A DNA stretch of 64,000 nucleotides from Leadbetterella sp040829825 (GTDB lineage: Bacteria; Bacteroidota; Bacteroidia; Cytophagales; Spirosomataceae). Below, piece after piece: positions 18,880-28,057 of this stretch; the first letter of the stretch is position 1; every line of letters begins with the position of its first letter. The stretch lies in assembly GCF_040829825.1 (NCBI RefSeq), contig NZ_JBFOLH010000002.1; one strand, given 5' to 3'. Below the pieces are notes generated by a model, which saw only the letters and a program-made list of their open reading frames with translations, searched no databases and was not told the origin of the DNA. Both the position numbers and the translations under genes were made by a program.

Positions 18880-20544
18880 ATGAATTATCCCAATATAGCC
18901 GGCTATATGCGTAAGCTTGTTTTCCTCTTTGGTATGGTTTTTCTTGGAGGCTGTGAGCTGGACCGTTTTCCCGAAAGTCAATTCACCGATGCCGCCTTCT
19001 GGAATACGGAAACCGACCTTACGAATGCCTGCAACCGGCTTTATCAACTACTGGCCGGATTCCAGCTCGATAGCCGGGGAGACGACAATGTGAACCAGAC
19101 GGCCAACAGCATCAGTAACGGTACCCGGAATGTTCCGGCCACCAGTGGCGACTGGTCAAATGCATACCGCGATATTTTCACGGCCAATAATATTCTTGAA
19201 AAGGGAGGCAAGGCACAAGTTTCTGAATCGGTAAGAAACCGGTATTTTGGCGAAGCACGGTTTTTCCGGGCAAGTGCCTATTTCGGTCTGGTACAGAAAT
19301 ACGGCGATGTACCCCTTCTTCTGAAAACACTCGATGTCAATGCGCCGGAACTGTCTCAGCCCCGGACACCCAGGGCAGAGGTCATACAGGCCATTTATGA
19401 TGATCTCGATTTTGCAGCGCAATGGCTTCCCACCCGCCAGCAGTTGCCCGCCGCGCAGTACGGGCGGGTTACCCGGAGCAGTGCATTGGCATTGAAAGCA
19501 CGGGTGGCCCTGTACGTGGGTACACGGGCCAAATTCCACAATGAGGGCGACTGGCAACCGCACCTGAACATCGCCGTGCAGGCAGCACAGGCCGTAATGG
19601 CCCAGGGGCACCAGTTATACCGCTCTTACCACGGGTTGTTTCAGCACGAGGCCGAAGGTCCTTCCAATACCGAAAATATCTTTGTAAAGATCTATGGGGT
19701 GAGTGTTTCCAATCTCATTGTAGGCCACAGCTACTCCCGGGATATGGAAAACGGCCGTAATGCCCCCACCCGGAACCTGGTCCGTCAATACCTGTATACC
19801 GATGGCCTTCCGGCTTTCAACGGGCAAAACCAGCCTTCAGCCAGGCGTTCTGCCTACTTCGTTGAAGAAAAAGACGAAGCAGGCTACAATACGGTCTTTG
19901 AAAACCGTGATCCGCGTTTGGCCATGACCCTGTTCCAGGCAAGGGAGGAAGCGTACAAAGGCCCCTGGGTGCCTACCACCACCCTGGGTTCACGGACTGC
20001 CTATGCGGCAAAAAAAGGCTTCAACCTGACCGACTGGCAAACTACCGGTGCCGGCACAGTGGATAAGATCCTGATCCGTTACGGTGAAGTGCTGCTCATC
20101 TATGCGGAGGCTAAGTACGAACTGGACGGCGCAATAAGCGATGCCGACCTGGATCTTACCGTCAATGCCCTGCGCCAGCGCGCAGGCTTCGGGGCACGGC
20201 TTACCAACGCCTTTGCCACAGCAAATAACCTGGACATGCGCGACGAGATCCGGAGGGAGCGCACCGTGGAACTGGCATTGGAAGGGTTTCGTTACGACGA
20301 CCTTATCCGCTGGAAAACGGCTGAGATCCACCTGGCAGGGCAATTGCTCGGCGCCAAATTCAATGCCACGGATTGGGTAGGGGCGGACCCGTCTACGCTG
20401 AGGATCAACAGTGACGGCGTACTCGTTACCGAAGATACAAATGTACGCTCCTTCAATCCTGCAAGAGACTACCTCTATCCCGTTCCGCTGCAGGAGATCA
20501 CCTTAAGCGGCGGAAATGTGAGTCAGAACCCGAATTGGCAATAA
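18880..20544 (+). CDS. susD: SusD/RagB-family surface glycan-binding lipoprotein (second locus)
   Basis: A 554-residue lipoprotein with lipobox FLGGC (Cys25). A start at 18907 (MRKLVFLFGM) would give a shorter, more typical signal peptide. SusD features include FGEARFFRASAYFGLVQKYG with DVPLL, and a C-terminal LLIYAEAKYEL and REERTVELALEGFRYDDLIRW-like segment. It is the binding partner of the SusC encoded just upstream. The family call is firm; glycan specificity is inferred from the GH88 and lyase genes in the same run. Confidence 0.96.
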   Translation: MNYPNIAGYMRKLVFLFGMVFLGGCELDRFPESQFTDAAFWNTETDLTNACNRLYQLLAGFQLDSRGDDNVNQTANSISNGTRNVPATSGDWSNAYRDIFTANNILEKGGKAQVSESVRNRYFGEARFFRASAYFGLVQKYGDVPLLLKTLDVNAPELSQPRTPRAEVIQAIYDDLDFAAQWLPTRQQLPAAQYGRVTRSSALALKARVALYVGTRAKFHNEGDWQPHLNIAVQAAQAVMAQGHQLYRSYHGLFQHEAEGPSNTENIFVKIYGVSVSNLIVGHSYSRDMENGRNAPTRNLVRQYLYTDGLPAFNGQNQPSARRSAYFVEEKDEAGYNTVFENRDPRLAMTLFQAREEAYKGPWVPTTTLGSRTAYAAKKGFNLTDWQTTGAGTVDKILIRYGEVLLIYAEAKYELDGAISDADLDLTVNALRQRAGFGARLTNAFATANNLDMRDEIRRERTVELALEGFRYDDLIRWKTAEIHLAGQLLGAKFNATDWVGADPSTLRINSDGVLVTEDTNVRSFNPARDYLYPVPLQEITLSGGNVSQNPNWQ

Positions 20545-20588
20545 TACAAACGAAATAGCTGAAGGCTTAAAGCTAAAAATTTATACAG

Positions 20589-21104
20589 ATGAAAAGACCA
20601 AATATATTTCTTATTTTACTGCTGTTATGCGGGGGATTGTTTTCCGCCTGCGAGGACAAGAGCTATCCTGCCGGGCTGGCGGAATACGAACACCATTATT
20701 ACATTGTGTATGTACCGAACAATAACAGCGCAGTTACCGTGAGCAAGGCACAAACCGGGCTGTTAAAGCTGCCCGTCCAGTTTTATTCTTCATTCACGCG
20801 TACCTACGATGCCGTAGCGAATTACGCCGTGGTAACTCCGAATGTTGCTAATCCAGCTGTACCCGGCGTAGACTTCCAGATCGTGGACCGGCAGGGGAAC
20901 ACCCTTCAGCCGGACAGCCAGGGGAAATATTCCCTCCTGTTTCCCCAGGCCAGGAAAGCCACTGATACCGTGTATGTAAAGCTGCTGAATAACCCGGCAC
21001 CGGGACGGCGTATCGTGGAGATCAATTTTGAAGACCATATTACACCCGATTACCGGGTAGATATTTTTTCCACGGCGTTCAAACGGACCCTCAATATTGA
21101 CTAA
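20589..21104 (+). CDS. Small surface lipoprotein of the second utilisation locus
   Basis: A 171-residue lipoprotein with signal sequence and lipobox GLFSAC (Cys21). The remaining 150 residues look like one beta-sandwich domain (VTVSKAQTGLLKLPVQFYSS, VDFQIVDRQGNTLQP, DTVYVKLLNNPAPGRRIVEINF). Position after susD suggests a surface glycan-binding or accessory protein; it resembles the small Ig-like lipoproteins (such as the DUF4843 or DUF1735 type) common at this position in Bacteroidota. I cannot assign a family with certainty. It starts 44 bp after susD and stops 5 bp before the GH88 gene. Confidence 0.7.
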   Translation: MKRPNIFLILLLLCGGLFSACEDKSYPAGLAEYEHHYYIVYVPNNNSAVTVSKAQTGLLKLPVQFYSSFTRTYDAVANYAVVTPNVANPAVPGVDFQIVDRQGNTLQPDSQGKYSLLFPQARKATDTVYVKLLNNPAPGRRIVEINFEDHITPDYRVDIFSTAFKRTLNID

Positions 21105-21109
21105 ATCGT

Positions 21110-22285
21110 ATGATCAGAACAGGTTTTTTAGTAATCGTAATGGTATTGCTGTCCCGCGTCGGTCGCTCCCAGGCGACAGACGTGGAACAGGCTGTCCGTT
21201 TCACGGAAGCACAGGCCACGCTACAGCTGGAAGAGGTTCGTCGTTTAAACACCCCTGAGCGGGTCTCGCCGCGTACCTTAGATGCCGCCGGCCGTTTGGT
21301 ACTGGTTCCGGCCGGTGACTGGACCAGCGGCTTCTTCCCCGGGATCCTTTGGCAATTGTACGGCTTTACGAAAAAGAGCAAATGGCTGGATGCGGCGCGG
21401 GAGGCTACCGCTAAGCTCGAAAACGAGCAATACAACGGCCGTACCCATGACATGGGCTTCAAGATTTACTGCAGCTATGGCCAGGGTTACCGGCTCACCG
21501 GCGATACGGCTTACCGGGCAGTGGTCATCCGTTCGGCACAGACCCTGGCTACCCGGTTCAATCCCGTGATAGGCTGCATCCGTTCCTGGGACCATAACAG
21601 GGATACATGGGAATTCCCGGTCATCATCGATAACATGCTTAACCTGGAACTGCTCTTTGCCGCTACCCGGCTGACCGGCGATTCCACCTTTTACCGGATC
21701 GCCGTATCTCATGCCAATACCACCCTGAAAAACCATTTCAGGCCTGATGGAGGCACGTACCATGTTATTGACTACGATCCGAAAACGGGAGAAGTCAAGA
21801 ACCGGAACACGCACCAGGGATACAGCGATGAGTCGACCTGGGCGCGCGGACAGGCCTGGGCGCTGTATGGTTACACCATGTGTTACAGGGAAACAAAGGA
21901 TCAACGCTATCTGAGCAAAGCGCTGGACATTGCCGCCTGGCTGATGAATCATCCGCATTTTCCGGCAGACGGAGTGCCGTATTGGGACTTCGATGCCCCC
22001 GGCATTCCCCATGAGCCCCGGGACGCTTCTGCGGCAGCCGTGATTGCCTCCGCTCTGTACGAACTCCACGGTTTTGCACCGGGAAACCTCGAACTGCGCA
22101 GCCTGGCAGACCGCATCGTACACAGTCTTGTCACCGGTTATACCGCCCCTGCAGGAACGCACGGCGGGTTTACCCTGCTGCACAGCACCGGATCGAAACC
22201 TGCGGGCTCCGAAGTGGATGTGCCCCTGATTTATGCGGACTATTATTTACTGGAAGCACTGGCCCGGGGGAAAACTACCCCTTAA
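21110..22285 (+). CDS. Glycoside hydrolase family 88 unsaturated glucuronyl hydrolase
   Basis: A 391-residue secreted enzyme (signal peptide to about residue 20, GRSQ) with the (alpha/alpha)6 fold. GH88 landmarks are GDWTSGFFPGILWQLYGFT, THDMGFKIYCSYG with Asp114, and IDNMLNLELLFAAT with Asp174. The two Asp residues match Asp88 and Asp149 of Bacillus GL1 unsaturated glucuronyl hydrolase. Such enzymes hydrate and release the 4,5-unsaturated uronic acid left by polysaccharide lyases. The lyase-fold gene at 26739 is the natural partner. It starts 5 bp after the lipoprotein stop, so it is translationally close to it. Confidence 0.92.
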   Translation: MIRTGFLVIVMVLLSRVGRSQATDVEQAVRFTEAQATLQLEEVRRLNTPERVSPRTLDAAGRLVLVPAGDWTSGFFPGILWQLYGFTKKSKWLDAAREATAKLENEQYNGRTHDMGFKIYCSYGQGYRLTGDTAYRAVVIRSAQTLATRFNPVIGCIRSWDHNRDTWEFPVIIDNMLNLELLFAATRLTGDSTFYRIAVSHANTTLKNHFRPDGGTYHVIDYDPKTGEVKNRNTHQGYSDESTWARGQAWALYGYTMCYRETKDQRYLSKALDIAAWLMNHPHFPADGVPYWDFDAPGIPHEPRDASAAAVIASALYELHGFAPGNLELRSLADRIVHSLVTGYTAPAGTHGGFTLLHSTGSKPAGSEVDVPLIYADYYLLEALARGKTTP

Positions 22286-22340
22286 GTACAGAAAATGTAA
22301 ATATTTTCCCGATATTGTACCTGATACCTTAAAACAATAC

Positions 22341-25300
22341 ATGCGCTGCTCTGCTGTATCTTCTGTCCTTCTGGCGGCGGCCCTGTTGCTGGCTTCCGTC
22401 ACATTTGGCCAGAACCCGGTCAAATTTACACAGGTCGGGCTAAGAGAGGGGCTGTCGCAAAGCAGTGTTTTCGCGCTGTGCCAGGATTACCTCGGCTTTA
22501 TGTGGATAGGAACGCGGGACGGCCTGAACCGTTACGATTCCCGGAAGTTCATCACTTACCGCAATGTTCCTTCGGATAGTACATCGCTGACAGATAACTA
22601 TGTTCTTTCTTTACTGGAGGATAGCAAAAAGCGGCTATGGGTCGGTACCCGTACCGGCCTGAACCGGTATGACCGCCTTCGTGACCGTTTCATCCGTGTA
22701 CCTCTTCCGGATAACTCATCCGGCAATTCTTCCTCAGAACCTATGATATGGTCCATTGTGGAAGATCGGGCCGGCCGGGTCTGGTTAGGTACCAATCAGG
22801 GGTTATACTGCTATGATGAGCAGTCGGCAACCGAACCGCTGACGCTCGTATTTGAAGCCGTGAGATATCAGCTGCCCATGGGGTGCAGCAATGTAATGTC
22901 TTTCTACGAAGACAGGAAAAAGAACATCTGGTTAAGTACGGTTAACGGGGTGCTGGTTTTTGAGCCCTACCGCAGCGGATCTGCTCTCCGGCTGCAAAGG
23001 CATTTCCGGCAACGGGAAGGGGAGCTGAACAGCGAAGATGTGCGGGTGGTACAGGAAGTGAAAGACGGCATTTTCTGGTTCGGCACAAGGGAGGGCGGTA
23101 TCAACGTGTACAACACCCTCACCCGGCAATTCAGCTATCTTGTTCATCAACCTCACGCAAAGGGGCGGTCCCTGGCCGGGAATGATGTAAGGTCTATCCT
23201 CAGGGACCGCTTTGGCGGGTATTGGATCGGTACCATTAACGGCCTGAACTATTATTCCGAAGCGGAGGGCTTCCTGACGTATTCAGCCAATGATTACGAC
23301 CAGTTTTCGCTTACCAGTAATTCCATCCGGCCGATTTTCCAGGACGCCCGCGGATCGGTGTGGATCGGAACGTATTACAGCGGGGTATGCGTTTATGACC
23401 GGCATATCCCGGTTTTCAGGAATTATGCATACAGCCCTTATGTAAGCAGCCTGAGCTACAATGTGGTAAGCGGTATATTGGAAGACAGCAGGGGAAACCT
23501 GTGGGTAGGCACGGAAGGGGGCGGGCTGAATTACATGGACCGGTTCGGGCATGTTTTCCGGCAATTCAAACATGATCCGGCGAATCCGGGTACCCTGAGC
23601 CATAACCATGTGAAGTCGCTCCATCTTGATCAGGAAGGCGATCTTTGGGTAGGCACCTACCAGGGCGGGCTGAACCTGTTGCGAAAAGGTAGTCATACCT
23701 TCCAGCACGTCAGGAATGATCCGTCTGTACCCCATTCGTTATCCCATAATAACGTATATGCCATCAAAGAAGACAGGCAGGGAAATATGTGGTTTGGCAC
23801 GTATGGCGGCGGTCTCAATCTTAAAAAAACCGGCCGGGAGATGCACTTTGAGAGCTACCGGGCAGGCAAAACGGGCCGTTATCACATCAGCTCAGATCTG
23901 ATACGCACGGTTTTCATCGATAGCCGGGGCAATATCTGGGTGGGCACTGAAGACGGGCTGAATCTGAAACGCGCGGGCACGGATCATTTTGAAGTTTTCC
24001 GTTTTTCGCCCGATGACCCGGGCAGCATCAGCGGAAACGTGGTTATCAGCATCTTTGAAGACAGCCGGAACCGTGTGTGGCTGGGTACGTACAAAGACGG
24101 GTTGAACCAATATATCCCGGAGACAGGGTCGTTCAGCCGTTTCAGCGAGCGTGACGGGCTGCCCGGCAACAACATCTTCGGCATACTGGAAGATCAGCAA
24201 AAGCTGTGGCTCAGCACCAATAACGGTATCTGCAGCTTCAATCCCGGATCGGGCAGCGTCCGGTCGTATAATATCAAAGACGGCATCGGGGGCAACGAGT
24301 TTTCGATCGGCGCTTACTGTAAAGCTGCCGACGGGCAGCTGATTTTCGGTGGTACGCACGGTCTTACTTCTTTTTATCCCCGGAACTTCAGTGCCAGTAA
24401 CTATGTGCCCCCCATTGTATTTACTGATTTCCGGCTGTTTAACGAACCCGTGGTTCCCGGTAAAAAGCATGTTCTGGAGAAACCCATTTCCGTTACCGAT
24501 ACCATTGTACTCACACACAAGCAGAATATTTTCACCATTGAATTTTCGGCTATCAATTACGTATTGCCTGAAAAGAACAGGTATGCGTATCGCCTGGAAG
24601 GCCTGGAAAATCAGTGGAACTACGTAAACGTCCCTTCAGCTACCTATACCAACCTGCATGCGGGTACCTATACGCTGCTGGCCAAAGGGGCGAGCAATGA
24701 CGGCATCTGGAACGAAGAGCCTGCCGCGCTGACCATCCGGATCCTGCCGCCGCCCTGGCAAACCTGGTGGGCCTATGCCATTTACCTGGCCCTGATCGTG
24801 ACGGCCGTTTATATGATCATCCGGTTTACCAAAATCAGGAGCCGGCTGGAACACGAGCTGCAGCTGGAACACCTGGAAAATGAAAGGCAACGGGAAATCA
24901 ACGAGATCAAGCTTAACTTTTTTACCAGCATCTCCCATGAATTTCGTACTCCTCTCACGCTCATCCTGGCACCCGTGCAGCACCTGATCACCCACATGAA
25001 CCTGGATGAAAATGCCAGGACCATGATGGCTACCGTGAAAAACAACTCGCTGCGATTGCTCAACCTGGTGAACCAGCTGCTGGACTTCAGGAAGCAGGAA
25101 AGCGGGAGTTTCCAGCTGGCAGTGGCCGCCCATGACCTCGCGGCGTTCACAGACCGGATCGCAGCGGAATTTACGCACTATGCGGAGGAGCGGAACATCC
25201 GTTTTCAATACAAGAGACCCGCGGCGGGTATCGAGGTTTGGTTTGATACCGATCAGTTGGAAAAAGTAATCTATAACCTGCTTTCCAATGCATTCAAGTT

Positions 25301-26576
25301 TGTTCCTGCAGGAGGAAAGGTAAAGCTGGATGTTGAAAAAACAGAACCTTCCCTTACCTGTCCGCAGGGGGCTGTGGCCATTCGTGTATGGGATAACGGC
25401 AAAGGAATTCCTGCCGACAAGCTGTCTTCCATCTTTGAATTTTACTATCAGCTTCAGACCGGACACGAAAAAAGGCAGGGGCATTTTGGTTCGGGGATAG
25501 GCCTGGCTTTAGCCAAAAACCTGACGGAAATGCATGGCGGAAAAATCCATGTGGAGAGCTACAACGGAGAGGAACAACCTACCTACACCTGTTTCACGGT
25601 GGAGCTGCCTTTGGGGAATGTGCATTTAAAACCGGGGGAAGTGACCGGTTCCGGAAAAGAGGAGCCCGGAAAGCGGGTGGAGGAACCGTCCGTAAAGGAT
25701 GTTGATGACGCTGTGTATCCTGCAAATGCGCCGGCTCCTACCGGGAACGCTTCCGGCCGGCCGCTTATTCTTGTGGTGGATGACCACGAGGAAATACGGA
25801 CAGTGATAGCCCAAAGCCTGCTTGACGATTATACGATACTGGAAGCGGCCGAAGGGCAGGAAGGCTGGGAGCTGGTCAGGTCGCATTTACCCGACCTGGT
25901 CATCACTGACATCATGATGCCGGTAGCCGATGGCATATCGCTGCTGAAAAACATCAAGCAAACCCTGGACACCAACCACATCCCTGTATTGTTGCTCACG
26001 GCACGTACGGCCATGGAAAGCGTTATTGAAGGCCTGCAATCCGGTAGCGACGACTACCTGACCAAACCCTTCCACCCGGAAGTGCTGTCGCTCAAGATAC
26101 GGAACATTTTAGCCGCCCGTGAGCGTTTCCGCAAAAAGTTTATCCGGGAATATGTGCTCACCCCGCAGCAGGAAGTCAGTGAGCCGGATGCCGATCAGCA
26201 ATTCCTGCATAAGGTCATCCGGCTGATTGAAGATAACCTTGCAGAAGTAAACTTCAATGTGAATGTACTGGCCAGGGAGCTCAGCATGAGCCGGCCGGTA
26301 CTTTACCGGAAACTGAAGCAGCTGACCGACTTAAGCGTTATTGAGCTCATCAATATATTACGGCTTAAAAAGGCGGCCCAATTACTTGCCCAGGGCCATA
26401 CACAGGTCAGCCAGGTGGCCTACCAGATCGGTTTCAGCGACCCCAAGTATTTCAGTAAATCGTTCAGAAACTATTTTGGCAAGTCGCCCAGTGAATACAT
26501 CGCATTGAATGCCATTGAACAGGCGGAAATTATCACGTATAAATTTGATTCTTTTTCTCACGAGCCCCGTTCTTAA
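22341..26576 (+). CDS. Hybrid two-component system regulator (HTCS)
   Basis: A single-chain sensor and DNA-binding regulator of 1,411 residues. A signal sequence (to TFGQ) is followed by a periplasmic region of ligand-binding two-component propeller repeats (many copies of the GxIWVGTxxGLN type) and a Y_Y_Y domain. A membrane segment lies near residues 809-829. A HisKA/HATPase kinase (phosphoacceptor His866 in SISHEFRTPLTL, G-box GSGIGLALAKNL), a receiver (Asp1190 in PDLVITDIMMP) and an AraC-type HTH at the C-terminus follow. The ATG at 22341 is chosen because the open frame to 22233 runs into the GH88 gene and lacks a signal sequence. It should bind an oligosaccharide and activate this locus. 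Confidence 0.95.
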   Translation: MRCSAVSSVLLAAALLLASVTFGQNPVKFTQVGLREGLSQSSVFALCQDYLGFMWIGTRDGLNRYDSRKFITYRNVPSDSTSLTDNYVLSLLEDSKKRLWVGTRTGLNRYDRLRDRFIRVPLPDNSSGNSSSEPMIWSIVEDRAGRVWLGTNQGLYCYDEQSATEPLTLVFEAVRYQLPMGCSNVMSFYEDRKKNIWLSTVNGVLVFEPYRSGSALRLQRHFRQREGELNSEDVRVVQEVKDGIFWFGTREGGINVYNTLTRQFSYLVHQPHAKGRSLAGNDVRSILRDRFGGYWIGTINGLNYYSEAEGFLTYSANDYDQFSLTSNSIRPIFQDARGSVWIGTYYSGVCVYDRHIPVFRNYAYSPYVSSLSYNVVSGILEDSRGNLWVGTEGGGLNYMDRFGHVFRQFKHDPANPGTLSHNHVKSLHLDQEGDLWVGTYQGGLNLLRKGSHTFQHVRNDPSVPHSLSHNNVYAIKEDRQGNMWFGTYGGGLNLKKTGREMHFESYRAGKTGRYHISSDLIRTVFIDSRGNIWVGTEDGLNLKRAGTDHFEVFRFSPDDPGSISGNVVISIFEDSRNRVWLGTYKDGLNQYIPETGSFSRFSERDGLPGNNIFGILEDQQKLWLSTNNGICSFNPGSGSVRSYNIKDGIGGNEFSIGAYCKAADGQLIFGGTHGLTSFYPRNFSASNYVPPIVFTDFRLFNEPVVPGKKHVLEKPISVTDTIVLTHKQNIFTIEFSAINYVLPEKNRYAYRLEGLENQWNYVNVPSATYTNLHAGTYTLLAKGASNDGIWNEEPAALTIRILPPPWQTWWAYAIYLALIVTAVYMIIRFTKIRSRLEHELQLEHLENERQREINEIKLNFFTSISHEFRTPLTLILAPVQHLITHMNLDENARTMMATVKNNSLRLLNLVNQLLDFRKQESGSFQLAVAAHDLAAFTDRIAAEFTHYAEERNIRFQYKRPAAGIEVWFDTDQLEKVIYNLLSNAFKFVPAGGKVKLDVEKTEPSLTCPQGAVAIRVWDNGKGIPADKLSSIFEFYYQLQTGHEKRQGHFGSGIGLALAKNLTEMHGGKIHVESYNGEEQPTYTCFTVELPLGNVHLKPGEVTGSGKEEPGKRVEEPSVKDVDDAVYPANAPAPTGNASGRPLILVVDDHEEIRTVIAQSLLDDYTILEAAEGQEGWELVRSHLPDLVITDIMMPVADGISLLKNIKQTLDTNHIPVLLLTARTAMESVIEGLQSGSDDYLTKPFHPEVLSLKIRNILAARERFRKKFIREYVLTPQQEVSEPDADQQFLHKVIRLIEDNLAEVNFNVNVLARELSMSRPVLYRKLKQLTDLSVIELINILRLKKAAQLLAQGHTQVSQVAYQIGFSDPKYFSKSFRNYFGKSPSEYIALNAIEQAEIITYKFDSFSHEPRS

Positions 26577-26659
26577 CCTTTTTACTTTCGGTTTCTCCTT
26601 CTGCCCGGGCTAAATACCTCAGAAGGGACAATCTGAACGATTTTTACTATGGAAATAAG

Positions 26660-26672
26660 CGATAATTACCCC
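26660..26672 (+). promoter_or_regulatory. Candidate operator of the hybrid two-component regulator (site 2)
   Basis: CGATAATTACCCC, identical to 15674-15686, with a following TACC at 26687-26690. It is 21 bp upstream of TACCTTTG, exactly as at site 1. Confidence 0.65.
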
Positions 26673-26693
26673 TGCGGGACGGTATCTACCCGA

Positions 26694-26701
26694 TACCTTT
26701 G
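26694..26701 (+). promoter_or_regulatory. -7 box of the polysaccharide lyase promoter
   Basis: TACCTTTG fits TAnnTTTG, and CTG at 26672-26674 stands near the -33 position. The box lies inside the upstream extension of the lyase reading frame, which argues that translation starts at 26739 instead. Confidence 0.6.
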
Positions 26702-26738
26702 CAGCACAAGGTACCCGTTCCTGCAATATGATTTATAT

Positions 26739-27959
26739 ATGAAAACCGGCCGTAAAAAAACAATTATAACCTGCCTATTTCTCCTGCTTGTAACGGCAGT
26801 AAGGTATAATCTGCAGGCTCAATGGTTATGGGATGTGCAGAAAATGCATACCATTAAAGGTCAGCTGGCCTCTTCTGACTATGCACCTGCGTACAGAACC
26901 CTGATCCTGGAGGCTGACAGCCTGCTGCTCAGGCAGCACACCTATTCCGTGACCCAAAAAGAAGGTATAGCGCCCAGCGGAGACAAGCACGACTACGTAA
27001 GCCTGAGCCGGTACTGGTGGCCTAATCCGGATACCCCCGACAGGCTGCCTTACATTTACAAAGACGGGCAGTCGAATCCCGAACTGAACCACTACGACCG
27101 GAATACACTGGGCAATATGTGTTCCGCCGTGAATACGTTATCCCTGGCCTACTTCTACAGCGAAGAGGAAAAATACGCCCAAAAGGCTGTTGAGATCCTC
27201 CGGACCTGGTTTTTGAACAAAGACACCCGCATGAATCCACACCTGGAGTACGCACAATTTATTCCGGGAAGGAACGGCTCAAAGGGCCGGCCGGAAGGCC
27301 TTATCGACAGCTATTCGTTCGTCGATATGCTTAACAGTATACAATTGCTGAACGGATCGCCGGGCTATACCCCGCAAGACCGGGAAGCGCTTAAACAATG
27401 GTTCAGGGATTTTGCCAACTGGTTCCAGGTAAGCAGGCAGGGCAAAATGGAGAACATCGCTAAAAATAACCATTCCACTTCCTACGATGCGCAACTGATC
27501 TCTTACCACCTTTTTGCGGGAAATGAGAAAGCCGCCAGAGCCATCATCCGGGATTTCCCGGGGAGAAGGATATTCGCTCAGATCGAGCCGGATGGGAAAC
27601 AGCCCAACGAGCTGTGGCGTACCCTCGCCTATCATTATTCCCAATACAACCTAAGCCATATGATCGACGTCTGCGCAATGGCCAAAAGGCTGGGAATCGA
27701 TCTGCTGCATAGCAAGTCGGCCGACGGGCGGTCCATCTTTACAGCAATGGACTACCTCACCTCATTCCTCGGCAAGGAAGTAAGCAGCTGGCCCTACCAG
27801 CAGATCAGCGGATGGGAGGCTGAACACCAGGACATCTGCAATGACCTGGTCCGGATCCTCGACATCGATCCCGGCCAGGATGCCTACCGGAACCTGGTAC
27901 GTACATACGCCCGGCAGGACACGACTGACCGGTGGCGACTGTTGTACGGAGCGGAGTGA
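26739..27959 (+). CDS. Alginate-lyase-fold polysaccharide lyase (PL5/PL38-like)
   Basis: A 406-residue secreted protein: the ATG at 26739 gives a signal peptide (KTIITCLFLLLVTA to LQAQ). A 30-codon upstream extension is rejected because it overlaps the promoter elements at 26660-26701. The (alpha/alpha) fold of the Alginate_lyase Pfam family shows WWPNPDTPDRLPY, an NNH catalytic motif at residues 243-245 and ELWRTLAYHYSQYNL with Arg294 and Tyr298/Tyr300, matching the Asn-His-Arg-Tyr set of PL5-type lyases. PL38-type members cut glucuronan or polymannuronate, so a beta-1,4-linked uronan is the likely substrate. Its unsaturated products would feed the GH88 enzyme. Confidence 0.85.
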   Translation: MKTGRKKTIITCLFLLLVTAVRYNLQAQWLWDVQKMHTIKGQLASSDYAPAYRTLILEADSLLLRQHTYSVTQKEGIAPSGDKHDYVSLSRYWWPNPDTPDRLPYIYKDGQSNPELNHYDRNTLGNMCSAVNTLSLAYFYSEEEKYAQKAVEILRTWFLNKDTRMNPHLEYAQFIPGRNGSKGRPEGLIDSYSFVDMLNSIQLLNGSPGYTPQDREALKQWFRDFANWFQVSRQGKMENIAKNNHSTSYDAQLISYHLFAGNEKAARAIIRDFPGRRIFAQIEPDGKQPNELWRTLAYHYSQYNLSHMIDVCAMAKRLGIDLLHSKSADGRSIFTAMDYLTSFLGKEVSSWPYQQISGWEAEHQDICNDLVRILDIDPGQDAYRNLVRTYARQDTTDRWRLLYGAE

Positions 27960-28007
27960 AGCGGGGTGCGTTCTGCTGAAGTTTTAACGGATAAGGTAAA
28001 AGGATAG

Positions 28008-28040
28008 ATTGAAAGGTAGTATACTTTCCGGTCTTTCAAT
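28008..28040. terminator. Candidate stem-loop between convergent genes
   Basis: ATTGAAAG (28008-28015) pairs with CTTTCAAT (28033-28040) across a 17-nt loop. It lies between the lyase gene and the convergent DUF2442 pseudogene. No U-tract, so only a candidate. Confidence 0.4.
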
Positions 28041-28057
28041 ATAGAGGAATGCTCTGA

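Noticed and set aside
26649..26738. Thirty extra codons at the start of the lyase
   Set aside because: They overlap the candidate operator and -7 box, and the ATG at 26739 gives a proper signal peptide.
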